A stretch of 64,000 bases of DNA from contig NZ_JADOUS010000001.1 in NCBI RefSeq assembly GCF_015752045.1, forward strand, positions 186,001 to 250,000, given 5' to 3'. This DNA is from Arthrobacter_D sp015752045. GTDB taxonomy: Bacteria > Actinomycetota > Actinomycetes > Actinomycetales > Micrococcaceae. Positions 41,180 through 50,459 of this stretch are shown piece after piece. Both the position numbers and the translations under genes were made by a program. How positions within the stretch are numbered: position 1 is the stretch's first letter; each line of letters starts with the position of its first letter. The notes beneath the pieces were generated by a model. That model was given only the letters and a program-made list of their open reading frames with translations. It was not told the DNA's origin and searched no databases.

Positions 41180-44100
41180 GTGCCAGAACAGACCAGCCAC
41201 CGTCTACCTGAAGAATTCGGCGGGAACGAGTGGCTTGTTGACGAGCTCTACGAGCAGTTCCAGAGGGACCGCCACTCGGTGGACCGCAAGTGGTGGGAAC
41301 TCTTCGACTCGTTCGATGCCGACGGCGCGCCGTCGGGGAACGGTCGGCGCACCGTGGACGCTCAGGCAGACAAGGCGACGCCGCCCGCCGTCACCAAGCC
41401 TGCCACCCCCGCACCGGCCAGCCCGCCGTCCGCAGCCCCGTCCGCGGCCAGGCCCTCCACGAGGGAGCTGCCGGTCGTGAGGACGGAGGCCGCGGCGCCG
41501 AAGGCGTCCGGCGAGTCCCCCGCGAGCACCCAGCAGAGCGGCAAGCCTCCCGTCGCCAACGAGCCGGCGAAGAAGCCGGAATCCTCCCGCGGGGACAAGC
41601 CCGCAGCGAAGCCCATCCCCGCACAGCTTCCGGCCTCGGACCGCAACGCCGAGATGGATGAGAACAAGGTCAGCGTGCTCCGCGGGCCGGCGAAGGCGAT
41701 CTCCACCAACATGGAGGCCAGCCTCAGCGTCCCCACGGCGACGAGCGTCCGGGCGATCCCCGCGAAACTGCTCATCGACAACCGTGTGGTCATCAACAAC
41801 AACCTGGCCCGGGCCCGCGGCGGCAAGGTGTCCTTCACCCACCTGATCGGGTACGCGATCATCCGCGCGCTCGCCCAGTTCCCCTCCCAGAACGTGTACT
41901 ACGACGTCGTCGACGGCAAGCCGTCCGCGGTGCAGCCCGCACACGTGAACTTCGGCCTGGCGATCGACATGCCGAAGCCGGACGGCACGCGTTCGCTCGT
42001 CGTGCCGAACATCAAGAAGGCCGAGACCATGAACTTCTCGGAGTTCTGGCACGCCTACGAGGACCTCGTCAAGAAGGCCCGGGGCGGCAAGCTCGGCGCC
42101 GACGACTACGCCGGCACCACGGTGTCCCTGACCAATCCGGGCGGCATCGGCACGGTGCACTCGGTGCCGCGCCTGTCCAAGGGCCAGGCCTGCATCATCG
42201 GTGCGGGCGCCCTCGAGTATCCCGCCGAGTTCCAGGGCTCGAGCGAGAAGACGCTCGCCAAGCACGCCATCAGCAAGACCATCACGCTGACCTCGACCTA
42301 CGATCACCGCGTCATCCAGGGTGCCGGCAGCGGCGAGTTCCTGCGCATCATCCACCAGCTGCTGCTCGGTGAGCAGAACTTCTACGACGAGATCTTCGAG
42401 TCGCTGCGCATCCCCTACGAGCCCGTGCGCTGGAGTGCGGACATCCAGGTCGATCCGATGGACCAGATCAACAAGGTCGCCCGGATCCAGCAGCTCATCC
42501 ACGCCTACCGCGTGCGCGGACACCTCATGGCGGACACCAACCCGCTCGAGTACGTCCAGCGCAAGCACGCCGACCTCGACATCCGCACGCACGGCCTCAC
42601 CCTGTGGGACCTCGACCGCGAGTGGCCCACGGGAGGCTTCGGCGGCCAGCCGTCGCTGAAGTTCCGCGACATGCTCGGTGTCCTCCGCGACGCCTACTGT
42701 CGCACCACCGGCATCGAGTACATGCACCTGCAGGACCCGGGAGAGCGCCAGTGGTTCCAGGACGAACTGGAGCACCCGTACTCCAAGCCGAGCCGCGAGG
42801 AGCAGCTGCGCATCCTGCACAAGCTGAACTCCGCGGAGGCGTTCGAGACGTTCCTGCAGACCAAGTTCGTGGGGCAGAAGCGCTTCTCGCTCGAGGGCGG
42901 CGAATCGCTCATCCCCCTGCTCGACGCCGTGATCTCCGGTGCGGCCGATGACGGCCTCGACGAGGTCGCGATCGGCATGGCGCACCGCGGCCGGCTGAAC
43001 GTCCTCACCAACATCGCCGGCAAGACCTACGCCCAGATCTTCCGCGAGTTCGAAGGTACGCAGGACCCGCGCTCCGTCCAGGGCTCCGGCGACGTCAAGT
43101 ACCACCTCGGCACCGAGGGGACGTTCACCTCCGACGCCGGCAACGAGACGAAGGTCTACCTCGCCGCGAACCCGTCCCACCTCGAGGCGGTGGACCCCGT
43201 GCTGGAGGGCATCGTCCGCGCCAAGCAGGACCTCCTGGACCAGGGCGAGACCTTCCCCGTCCTGCCGATCCTGATCCACGGCGACGCGGCCTTCGCGGGC
43301 CAGGGCGTCGTGGCGGAGACGCTCAACCTCTCGCAGCTGCGTGGCTACCGCACCGGCGGCACCATCCACGTGATCGTCAACAACCAGGTGGGCTTCACCA
43401 CGAGCCCGACGTCGTCGCGCTCCTCCGTGTACTCCACCGATGTCGCGAAGATGGTCCAGGCACCCGTCTTCCACGTGAACGGCGACGACCCCGAGGCCGT
43501 GGTCCGCGTGGCCCAGATGGCGTACCAGTTCCGCCAGCGGTTCAACAAGGACGTCGTCATCGACATGGTCTGCTACCGGCGTCGCGGCCACAACGAGGGT
43601 GACGATCCCTCGATGACGCAGCCCATGATGTACAACCTGATCGAGGCCAAGCGCTCGGTCCGGAAGCTCTACACCGAGGCGCTGATCGGTCGCGGCGACA
43701 TCACGCAGGAGGAAGCCGAGCAGGCCCTGCGCGACTACCAGGAGCGCCTCGAGCGCGTCTTCGCCGAGACCCATGCGGCCCAGACCTCGCCGATCCCGGT
43801 CATCGCCAAGGACCCGCAGGCGGTCTCGGACCTCGAGCGGCCCTACGCGCAGCAGTCCGACAGCGGCGCCGCGGCCCCGCCGCAGACCGCGATCAGCACG
43901 GAGACCCTGGCACACATCGGATCGGCGCACACCGCGATCCCCGACGGCTTCACGGTCCACCCGAAGCTCAAGGCACTGCTCGACAAGCGCGAGCAGATGT
44001 CCCGCGAGGGCGGGATCGACTGGGGCTTCGGCGAGATCGCGGCCTTCGGGTCCCTCCTCATGGAAGGCGTCCCCGTCCGGCTCGCGGGTCAGGACTCGCG

Positions 44101-45037
44101 GCGCGGCACCTTCGTGCAGCGGCACGCCGTCTTCCACGACCGCGCCACTGGTCACGAGTGGCTGCCGCTCGACGACCTCAGCGAGGACCAGGCCAAGTTC
44201 TGGATCTACGACTCCCTGCTGAGCGAATACGCGGCCATGGGCTTCGAATACGGCTACTCGGTGGAGCGCCCCGACGCCCTCGTCATCTGGGAGGCGCAGT
44301 TCGGCGACTTCGTCAACGGCGCGCAGACCATCATCGACGAGTTCATCAGCTCCGCGGAGCAGAAGTGGGGACAGCGGTCCTCCCTCGTCCTGATGCTGCC
44401 CCACGGCTACGAGGGCCAGGGCCCCGACCACTCGTCCGCGCGCATCGAACGCTTCCTCCAGATGTGCGCCGAGGAGAACATGGTCGTCGCCAACCCGAGC
44501 AACGCCGCCTCGCACTTCCATCTGCTGCGCCGGCACGCCTACACGCGTCCCAGGAAGCCGCTGGTGATCTTCACCCCCAAGCAGCTCCTCCGCCTCAAGG
44601 CGGCGGCGAGCTCGGTGGAGGACTTCACGCAGGGCACCTTCCAGCCCGTCATCCCCGACACGCTCGAGACAGCCGGGAACGACGTCGAGCGGGTCATCCT
44701 CGTGTCCGGCCGGCTCTACTACGACCTGCTGGCCTCGCGCCAGAAGCTCGACGACGGCAAGACGGCCATCGTGCGCGTGGAGCAGCTCTACCCGCTGCCG
44801 GTGGAGGACATCAGGGCTGCCGTGGCCACCTACCCCGACGCCGAGATCGTGTGGGCGCAGGACGAGCCGGCGAACCAGGGGCCGTGGCCCTTCATCGGGC
44901 TCAACCTGCCCCAGGAGCTCGACCGGCCCCTCCGGCTCGCGTCGCGTCCTGCGTCGGCTTCCACGGCGACGGGTTCGGCCAAGAACCACGCGAAGGAGCA
45001 GGAACTCCTGATCAAGCTGGCATTCGGCCGGCAATAG
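41180..45037 (+). CDS. kgd: Multifunctional 2-oxoglutarate metabolism enzyme (E2-E1 fusion)
   Basis: The 1285-residue actinobacterial fusion starts with the conserved segment LPEEFGGNEWLVDELYEQF, then a Pro/Ala/Lys-rich linker (about 55-150), a succinyltransferase-like domain with the acyltransferase motif TYDHRVIQGAGSGEF near 372, and an E1 domain (GMAHRGRLNVLTNIAGK near 595, ThDP-binding region VNGDDPEAV near 767, YEGQGPDHSSARIERFLQ near 1075). It lacks a lipoyl domain at the N-terminus, as in Kgd. It decarboxylates 2-oxoglutarate in the TCA cycle. The GTG at 41180 is chosen by family start; GGAAGAGG lies about 10 bases upstream. TACACT at 41091-41096 is a candidate -10. Confidence 0.96.
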   Translation: MPEQTSHRLPEEFGGNEWLVDELYEQFQRDRHSVDRKWWELFDSFDADGAPSGNGRRTVDAQADKATPPAVTKPATPAPASPPSAAPSAARPSTRELPVVRTEAAAPKASGESPASTQQSGKPPVANEPAKKPESSRGDKPAAKPIPAQLPASDRNAEMDENKVSVLRGPAKAISTNMEASLSVPTATSVRAIPAKLLIDNRVVINNNLARARGGKVSFTHLIGYAIIRALAQFPSQNVYYDVVDGKPSAVQPAHVNFGLAIDMPKPDGTRSLVVPNIKKAETMNFSEFWHAYEDLVKKARGGKLGADDYAGTTVSLTNPGGIGTVHSVPRLSKGQACIIGAGALEYPAEFQGSSEKTLAKHAISKTITLTSTYDHRVIQGAGSGEFLRIIHQLLLGEQNFYDEIFESLRIPYEPVRWSADIQVDPMDQINKVARIQQLIHAYRVRGHLMADTNPLEYVQRKHADLDIRTHGLTLWDLDREWPTGGFGGQPSLKFRDMLGVLRDAYCRTTGIEYMHLQDPGERQWFQDELEHPYSKPSREEQLRILHKLNSAEAFETFLQTKFVGQKRFSLEGGESLIPLLDAVISGAADDGLDEVAIGMAHRGRLNVLTNIAGKTYAQIFREFEGTQDPRSVQGSGDVKYHLGTEGTFTSDAGNETKVYLAANPSHLEAVDPVLEGIVRAKQDLLDQGETFPVLPILIHGDAAFAGQGVVAETLNLSQLRGYRTGGTIHVIVNNQVGFTTSPTSSRSSVYSTDVAKMVQAPVFHVNGDDPEAVVRVAQMAYQFRQRFNKDVVIDMVCYRRRGHNEGDDPSMTQPMMYNLIEAKRSVRKLYTEALIGRGDITQEEAEQALRDYQERLERVFAETHAAQTSPIPVIAKDPQAVSDLERPYAQQSDSGAAAPPQTAISTETLAHIGSAHTAIPDGFTVHPKLKALLDKREQMSREGGIDWGFGEIAAFGSLLMEGVPVRLAGQDSRRGTFVQRHAVFHDRATGHEWLPLDDLSEDQAKFWIYDSLLSEYAAMGFEYGYSVERPDALVIWEAQFGDFVNGAQTIIDEFISSAEQKWGQRSSLVLMLPHGYEGQGPDHSSARIERFLQMCAEENMVVANPSNAASHFHLLRRHAYTRPRKPLVIFTPKQLLRLKAAASSVEDFTQGTFQPVIPDTLETAGNDVERVILVSGRLYYDLLASRQKLDDGKTAIVRVEQLYPLPVEDIRAAVATYPDAEIVWAQDEPANQGPWPFIGLNLPQELDRPLRLASRPASASTATGSAKNHAKEQELLIKLAFGRQ

Positions 45038-45057
45038 TAAGCCATCAGTATGATGTT

Positions 45058-45079
45058 GGGTGGGGCTCAGGCCCCACCC
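45058..45079 (+). terminator. Terminator after kgd
   Basis: GGGTGGGGC (45058-45066) pairs perfectly with GCCCCACCC (45071-45079), loop TCAG, followed by GATGTCTTT. Confidence 0.8.
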
Positions 45080-45161
45080 GATGTCTTTAAGGGCCTGTCC
45101 GCGGCATGCGCCGACTCATGGCAGCAGCCCTGCACCCTTCGACGAGCACACCGAGGAACCA

Positions 45162-45761
45162 GTGGAACAACGCAGAATCCGGCTAGCAGCAGTGGGCGAC
45201 GAACTCCTCGCAGGGCTCGGTGATCCGAGGGCGCTCGGCTGGCTGGGTCGCGTGATGGCCCGGACCAGGCCCGACAACGTGTCCGTCGAGGCGTACAGCC
45301 TGGCCGCTCCCGGCGAAGGCACCGAGGCCCTCGCGAACCGCTGGCTGCAGGAGGCAGGGCGCCGCTTCGCCGACGGCTACGACAACCGCCTCGTGATCGG
45401 CCTGTCCGACCGCGACCTCGACCTGGAGCTGTCCACCGCGAGGAGCCGGCTCAACCTCGCGAACATCCTCGACGGCGCCTCGCAGACGAGCGTCAAGGCT
45501 CTCGTCGTCGGGCCTCCGCCCGGGCTCGACCCCGAGCGCAACCGCCGGCTCGCCGACCTCTCCGCTGCCTTCGGTGACGTCACCACGCGTCGCAAGCACG
45601 TCTTCGTCGACACCTTCACCCCACTGCTCGCCCACGAGCAGTGGCGCCACGACCTCGCGGCCAACGGTGGCACGCCCGGCCAGGCCGGTTACGGCCTGAT
45701 GGCCTGGCTGGTGCTGCACCGCGGCTGGTTCCAATGGCTGGAAGTGCCCGCGCCAGAGTAA
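45162..45761 (+). CDS. SGNH/GDSL-fold protein lacking the catalytic residues
   Basis: The 199-residue protein follows the GDSL order of blocks but each active-site position is changed. Block I reads AVGDELLAGLGD, with Glu where the nucleophilic Ser belongs. The block III region is VIGLSDRDLDLELS, where family members have GxND. The block V region is NGGTPGQAGYGLMAW, where DxxH is expected. It is therefore probably not a hydrolase and may bind a ligand. GAGGAA lies five bases before the GTG at 45162. The gene stands between two terminators, so it is its own transcription unit after kgd. Confidence 0.75.
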   Translation: MEQRRIRLAAVGDELLAGLGDPRALGWLGRVMARTRPDNVSVEAYSLAAPGEGTEALANRWLQEAGRRFADGYDNRLVIGLSDRDLDLELSTARSRLNLANILDGASQTSVKALVVGPPPGLDPERNRRLADLSAAFGDVTTRRKHVFVDTFTPLLAHEQWRHDLAANGGTPGQAGYGLMAWLVLHRGWFQWLEVPAPE

Positions 45762-45776
45762 GGCACATACGAAGGG

Positions 45777-45810
45777 AAAGGCCCCGGGACACGCGGTTCC
45801 CGGGGCCTTT
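45777..45810 (+). terminator. Terminator after the GDSL-fold gene
   Basis: AAAGGCCCCGGGA (45777-45789) pairs with TCCCGGGGCCTTT (45798-45810), 13 pairs, 8-base loop, followed by CCGATTATT. Confidence 0.85.
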
Positions 45811-45989
45811 CCGATTATTCAGGAGCCTTATGTTTCGCCGGGGTAACAAACGGGTTATCAATGCCTTACTGAGTGTCCGAAGGCAACCATCCTTCGCTAT
45901 GCTGTCCGAGTGTGATTGCCGTCACTGCAGCAATCCGCCTCGTGGGACATTCCTGCGTCCCTCGCGCCCAGCACAGTAAGGACTATCGA

Positions 45990-47774
45990 ATGCGTAATAA
46001 GCGCACTATGACGCTCGCCGCACTGTCCATCGGAGCGCTCATGCTGAGCGCCTGTGGATCTGCAGGCGGTACGGCTGAGACCCCGGCCTCCGAAGGTGCG
46101 GAGGAGAACCTGGCGTCGACGATCAACATCGCGATCAGCCAGGCCCCCACGGCGTACAACGGCCAGACCGCGGCGACGAACGCCGTCTACAACACGTACG
46201 TGGACAACCTGACCTCGAGCGGATTCGCTGCGTTCGCCGCCAACGGCAACCTCGAACCCAACGAGGAGTTCGGGACCTACGAGAAGACCAGCGACGACCC
46301 GCTCACGATCAAATACACCATCAACGAGGATGCTGTGTGGTCCGACGGCGTGCCGATCGACTACGACGACGTCCTGCTGACCTGGGCCGCCTCGTCGGGC
46401 ACGCACCCGACCGGGGAGACCGATCCCGAGACGGGCGCCGAGGCCGACCTGTTCCAGGCCGCCTCCACCAACGGCTTCGCCTCGATGAAGATGATCGAGG
46501 GCGAACCGGGTGCGAAGGAATTCGAAGCGGTCTTCGACGACCCCTACGCGGACTGGGAAGCCCTCTTCACCACCGGCGTGTTCCTGCCCGCGCACATCGC
46601 CGCCGAGCAGGGCGGGATGTCACCGGAAGGCGACGGCGCCGAGCTCGTCGAAGCCATCCAGGCGACCGACATCGAGGCCCTCACGCCCGTTGCCGAGTTC
46701 TGGAACACCGGCTGGAACTACGAGGCGGACCTCCCGAGCCTCCCCGACACCGCGCTCCTCCCCTCGTCCGGCCCGTACAAGCTGGACAACGCCGCCGATG
46801 GTACCCTGACGCTCGTCAAGAACGACGCGTACTGGGGCGAGGAGCGTGCCGGCAAGACCGACACGATCGTCTTCAAGACCATCGTCGACGAGGAGGCCGT
46901 GCAGGCACTCCAGAACGGCGACGTGGACATCATCGAGCCGTCCAGCCCGACGGTCGACACGAAGACCGCCCTCGAGCAGATCGGCGAGACCGTCAAGGTC
47001 GACACCGGGCAGTCCCTGACCTTCTCGCACGTCGACCTCGACCAGCGCCCCGGTGCCGTCTTCGAGGACCTCAAGGTCCGTCAGGCATTCGCCAAGTGCA
47101 TCCCGAGGGCCGACATGGTCGACAAGTTCGTGACCCCCATCGATCCCGAGGGATCGGTCATGAACCTGCACGAGTACCAGCCCGCACAGGAGGACTACCA
47201 GACGGTCCTCGACGGCGCCGAGGCAGCCCAGGGTGACGGCACCGCCGACATCGAGGGCGCCAAGGCCCTCCTCACCGAGGCCGGCAAGACCGAGCCCGTC
47301 AAAGTGTCCATGATGTTCGCTTCCACGAGCCAGCTCCGCGCCGACCAGGTCGCCCTGGTCAAGGACTCCTGCGACAAGGCCGGCTTCGAGATCACCCCGC
47401 AGCCCGAGGCCGAGTGGAGCGCCAAGCTCTCGCAGCCCGGCGCCTGGGATGCCGTGGTCTTCGGCTGGGCGGGTTCGGGCCTCGTAGCCTCGGGCCAGTC
47501 CATCTACATCACCGGCGGTGAGCAGAACTTCGGCGGCTACACCGACTCCGAGGTCGACAGCCTCTGGGACGAGATCGTCACCACGACGGATGCCGAGGCG
47601 GTCATCCCGCTGAAGACCGACCTCGAGCAGCGCCTCGCCGAGACGCAGTACAACGTGGTCCTCTACGCCAACCCGAACATCGCCGGGTACTCCTCGAAGC
47701 TCCAGGGCGTCGAGCTGAACCCGACGCAGACCGGCATCACCTGGAATGCCTACAGCTGGACGAAGCAGAACTGA
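45990..47774 (+). CDS. Peptide/oligopeptide ABC transporter substrate-binding lipoprotein
   Basis: The 594-residue protein has a signal peptide with lipobox (LSIGALMLSACGSAGG, Cys about 21) and the family 5 binding fold: TINIAISQAPTAYNG, YTINEDAVWSDGVPIDYDDV, SGPYKLDNAADGTLTLVKND, VQALQNGDVDIIEPSSP. It captures peptides or similar solutes outside the membrane. The permease and ATPase genes follow in the same direction. A leader of about 80 bases follows the candidate -10 TATGCT at 45898-45903. A strong hairpin after the gene probably makes its mRNA more abundant than the membrane genes. Confidence 0.92.
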   Translation: MRNKRTMTLAALSIGALMLSACGSAGGTAETPASEGAEENLASTINIAISQAPTAYNGQTAATNAVYNTYVDNLTSSGFAAFAANGNLEPNEEFGTYEKTSDDPLTIKYTINEDAVWSDGVPIDYDDVLLTWAASSGTHPTGETDPETGAEADLFQAASTNGFASMKMIEGEPGAKEFEAVFDDPYADWEALFTTGVFLPAHIAAEQGGMSPEGDGAELVEAIQATDIEALTPVAEFWNTGWNYEADLPSLPDTALLPSSGPYKLDNAADGTLTLVKNDAYWGEERAGKTDTIVFKTIVDEEAVQALQNGDVDIIEPSSPTVDTKTALEQIGETVKVDTGQSLTFSHVDLDQRPGAVFEDLKVRQAFAKCIPRADMVDKFVTPIDPEGSVMNLHEYQPAQEDYQTVLDGAEAAQGDGTADIEGAKALLTEAGKTEPVKVSMMFASTSQLRADQVALVKDSCDKAGFEITPQPEAEWSAKLSQPGAWDAVVFGWAGSGLVASGQSIYITGGEQNFGGYTDSEVDSLWDEIVTTTDAEAVIPLKTDLEQRLAETQYNVVLYANPNIAGYSSKLQGVELNPTQTGITWNAYSWTKQN

Positions 47775-47799
47775 TTGCAGCCTTATCGCTGACGCATGA

Positions 47800-47829
47800 G
47801 GACGGGCAGGCCCTCGGGCCTGCCCGTCC
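47800..47829 (+). terminator. Strong intercistronic hairpin after the binding-protein gene
   Basis: GGACGGGCAGGCCC (47800-47813) and GGGCCTGCCCGTCC (47816-47829) are perfectly complementary over 14 pairs with a 2-base gap. It lies between the lipoprotein gene and the first permease gene and likely acts as a partial terminator or 3'-end stabiliser. Confidence 0.75.
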
Positions 47830-47876
47830 CTGTGCCCGGCATCGCTACAGCCTGCACCGTTTCCTAGGAGCCCCCC

Positions 47877-49409
47877 GTGTTCTACTTCATCGCCAAGCGA
47901 TCCATCATCTCGTTCTTCATCATGCTCGCAGCCACCACGCTGATGTACTTCCTCACCATCTCCTCCGGCGACCCCTTCGAGGACCTCGGTGAGACCAGCG
48001 GCCCCGAGAAGGCCGCGACCATCGCGGCCCGCACGGCGGCCATGAACCTGGATGTCCCACCCATCCCCCGCTACTTCCTCTGGCTGCAGGAGTTCGGGTA
48101 CTGCCTGGTCCCCGGCGGCATGAGCTGCACGCTCGGGCAGGACCGCACCGGTGCCGCCGTCCTCCCGCAGCTCGAGAACGCGATGGGCTCGACGCTGCGC
48201 CTCGTCATCGTGGCGACGGTCCTCGCCCTCGTCCTCGGCGTGATCGTCGGGATCGTGACCGCGATCCGCCAGTACAGCACCTTCGACTACTCGGTCACCT
48301 TCATCTCGTTCCTGCTGTTCTCGCTCCCCCTGTTCTGGCTCTCCACACTGCTCAAGCAGTACCTGGCGATCGACCTCAACACGTGGCTGGCCAATCCGCA
48401 GTTCTCCTACTTCACGATCGCCCTGATAGGGGTGATCGCCGGTGTCATCTGGGCCGTCGTCGTCGGTGGCGACCGCAGGCGCCGCCTGGCCACCTTCGGC
48501 ATCGCCGCCGCAGCCACGGCCCTCGCGCTGTACCTCCTCCTCGTCACCGGCTGGTTCGTCAGCCCGGGGCTCGGCGTCCTCGGCATGCTGGTCTCCGCCG
48601 TAGGCGTCGCCGTCCTGTGGACGGCCCTGCTCGCGGGCTTCCGTCGTCGGCGCGTCCTGAACGCGGCCCTCGCGGCCGCCGGCGTCAGCTTCGCCGGCTA
48701 CCTCGTCTCGCTCTTCCTGTTCGACGATCCGAGCTGGTTCGTCGTGCTGGCGCTCGTGGTCGTCACGGCGGTGCTCGCGTACGTCGTCGCCGGTGTCGTC
48801 GGCGGCCCGTTCCGCGCACAGGCCGCGAAGATCGGTGCGGTCATCGCGGTGTCGGTGAGCCTGCTGATCGTGCTGGACCGCCTCCTCCAGGCCTACCCGA
48901 CACTCTCGGCCAAGGCGGGCGGCCGGCCCATCCCCACCACCGGCTCGCAGTCGGCCAACCTGGCGGGTACGTTCTGGGAGATCAACCTCGACTACGCGCT
49001 GCACCTGATCCTGCCGACCATCGCGCTGACGCTCATCTCCTTCGCCACGTACACGCGGTACACGAGGGCCAGCCAGCTCGACGTCATGAACCAGGACTAC
49101 ATCCGCACCGCGCGGGCCAAGGGCCTCAGTGAGCGCACCGTCCTGGTCAAGCACGCGTTCCGCAACGCGATGATCCCGATCACCACCCTGATGGCGTTCG
49201 ACTTCGCCGGGGTCCTCGGCGGCGCCGTCATCACGGAGCAGGTCTTCGGCTGGAACGGCATGGGCAAGATGTTCGTGGACGGCATCAACAACGTGGATCC
49301 GGGGCCCGTCATGGCCTTCTTCCTCGTCGTCGGAACCGCCGCCGTCCTCTTCAACATGCTCGCCGACATCGCCTACGCGTTCCTCGACCCGCGCATCACC
49401 CTGAGCTAG
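47877..49409 (+). CDS. Dipeptide/oligopeptide ABC permease, DppB type with central insertion
   Basis: The 510-residue permease is about 170 residues longer than a normal DppB (near 310-340). Both ends match DppB: YFIAKRSIISFFIMLAATTL at the start and TYTRYTRASQLDVMNQDYIR with ARAKGLSERTVLVKHAFRN near the end. Between them lies an insert of about five extra hydrophobic segments (about 180-330: AVVVGGDRRRRLATFGIAAA, VLNAALAAAGVSFAGYLVSL, LVVVTAVLAYVVAGVVGGPF). AGGAG lies six bases before the GTG. With the DppC-type permease it forms the channel. Confidence 0.88.
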   Translation: MFYFIAKRSIISFFIMLAATTLMYFLTISSGDPFEDLGETSGPEKAATIAARTAAMNLDVPPIPRYFLWLQEFGYCLVPGGMSCTLGQDRTGAAVLPQLENAMGSTLRLVIVATVLALVLGVIVGIVTAIRQYSTFDYSVTFISFLLFSLPLFWLSTLLKQYLAIDLNTWLANPQFSYFTIALIGVIAGVIWAVVVGGDRRRRLATFGIAAAATALALYLLLVTGWFVSPGLGVLGMLVSAVGVAVLWTALLAGFRRRRVLNAALAAAGVSFAGYLVSLFLFDDPSWFVVLALVVVTAVLAYVVAGVVGGPFRAQAAKIGAVIAVSVSLLIVLDRLLQAYPTLSAKAGGRPIPTTGSQSANLAGTFWEINLDYALHLILPTIALTLISFATYTRYTRASQLDVMNQDYIRTARAKGLSERTVLVKHAFRNAMIPITTLMAFDFAGVLGGAVITEQVFGWNGMGKMFVDGINNVDPGPVMAFFLVVGTAAVLFNMLADIAYAFLDPRITLS

Positions 49410-49418
49410 GACACGATC

Positions 49419-50459
49419 ATGAGCAATCACCAGAACCCGCGGGACGATTCCCGCCCGTCGGTCGAATTGTCCGAGATGACCCTGCAGAGCCAGGACACGG
49501 ACATCGCCACGGCCATCCCCACGCGGGAGCAGACCGACCGTATCCGCGCTCACTCCACGGAGGCGAAGAGCCAGGGCCGCCTGGTCAGGGAACGCTTCTT
49601 CCGGCACAAGGGGGCACTGGCAGGCATCGCGCTGCTCGTGCTGATCTTCCTCCTGGCGTTCACCTCGATCGGCTTCGCCGGTATCCCCGGCTGGTGGAAC
49701 AAGGACTACGACGTCCTCGCCGCCCGCTTCAACGAGGGCAAGCCCACCCTGACACTGTGGCCGTTCAGCCTCGGGGAGCACCCGTTCGGCCAGGACGTGC
49801 TGGGTCGCGACTACTTCGCACTGACGATGCGCGGCATCCAGACCTCGCTCATCATCGCGTTCATCGTCGGGATCGTGGCAATGGTCATCGGCACCACGGT
49901 GGGCGCCGTGGCCGGCTACTTCCGCGGCTGGACCGAGGCCTTCCTCATGCGCATCACGGACGTCGTCATCACCATCCCGACCGTCGTCATCGCGGCCGCG
50001 GTCGCGGGCATCGTCGCGAAGTACGGCATCATCCCCTTCGCCATCTTCCTCGGCCTCGTCACCTGGACCGGCCTCGCACGGCTGGTCCGCGGCGAGTTCC
50101 TGTCCCTCCGGGAGAAGGAGTTCGTCGAGTCCGCGAAGTCGGTCGGGGCGAGCTCGGCCCGCATCATCTTCCGCCACATCCTGCCGAACACCGTCGGCGT
50201 GATCATCGTGTCGACGACGCTCGCCATCTCCGGAGCCATCCTCCTCGAGACCGCCCTGAGCTACCTGGGCCTCGGCGTCACGGCGCCCGATACCTCCCTC
50301 GGCAAGGCCATCAACGACAACCGCTCGGCCCTCACGGTCCGGCCCTGGCTGTTCCTGTGGCCCGGGGTGTTCATCATCGGCATCGCCCTGGCCGTCAACT
50401 TCATCGGTGACGGCCTGCGCGACGCGTTCGATCCCAAGCAGACAAGGGTGAAGCAGTAA
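49419..50459 (+). CDS. Dipeptide/oligopeptide ABC permease, DppC type
   Basis: The 346-residue permease starts with a soluble N-terminal tail of about 65 residues, then the DppC/OppC N-terminal segment RERFFRHKGALAGIALLVLI and the EAA loop FVESAKSVGASSARIIFRHI. A 35-residue loop (GIPGWWNKDYDVLAAR) follows the first helix. It starts nine bases after the DppB stop and its stop overlaps the ATPase start (TAATG). It forms the second half of the pore. Confidence 0.92.
   Translation: MSNHQNPRDDSRPSVELSEMTLQSQDTDIATAIPTREQTDRIRAHSTEAKSQGRLVRERFFRHKGALAGIALLVLIFLLAFTSIGFAGIPGWWNKDYDVLAARFNEGKPTLTLWPFSLGEHPFGQDVLGRDYFALTMRGIQTSLIIAFIVGIVAMVIGTTVGAVAGYFRGWTEAFLMRITDVVITIPTVVIAAAVAGIVAKYGIIPFAIFLGLVTWTGLARLVRGEFLSLREKEFVESAKSVGASSARIIFRHILPNTVGVIIVSTTLAISGAILLETALSYLGLGVTAPDTSLGKAINDNRSALTVRPWLFLWPGVFIIGIALAVNFIGDGLRDAFDPKQTRVKQ

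Noticed and set aside
41204..45034. 1276-residue leftward frame across kgd
   Set aside because: Shadow of kgd; composition of a mirrored GC3-biased frame.
46620..50177. 1185-residue leftward frame across the peptide ABC operon
   Set aside because: Shadow frame, Asp/Glu/Gly/Arg-rich, covers genes with clear domains on the other strand.
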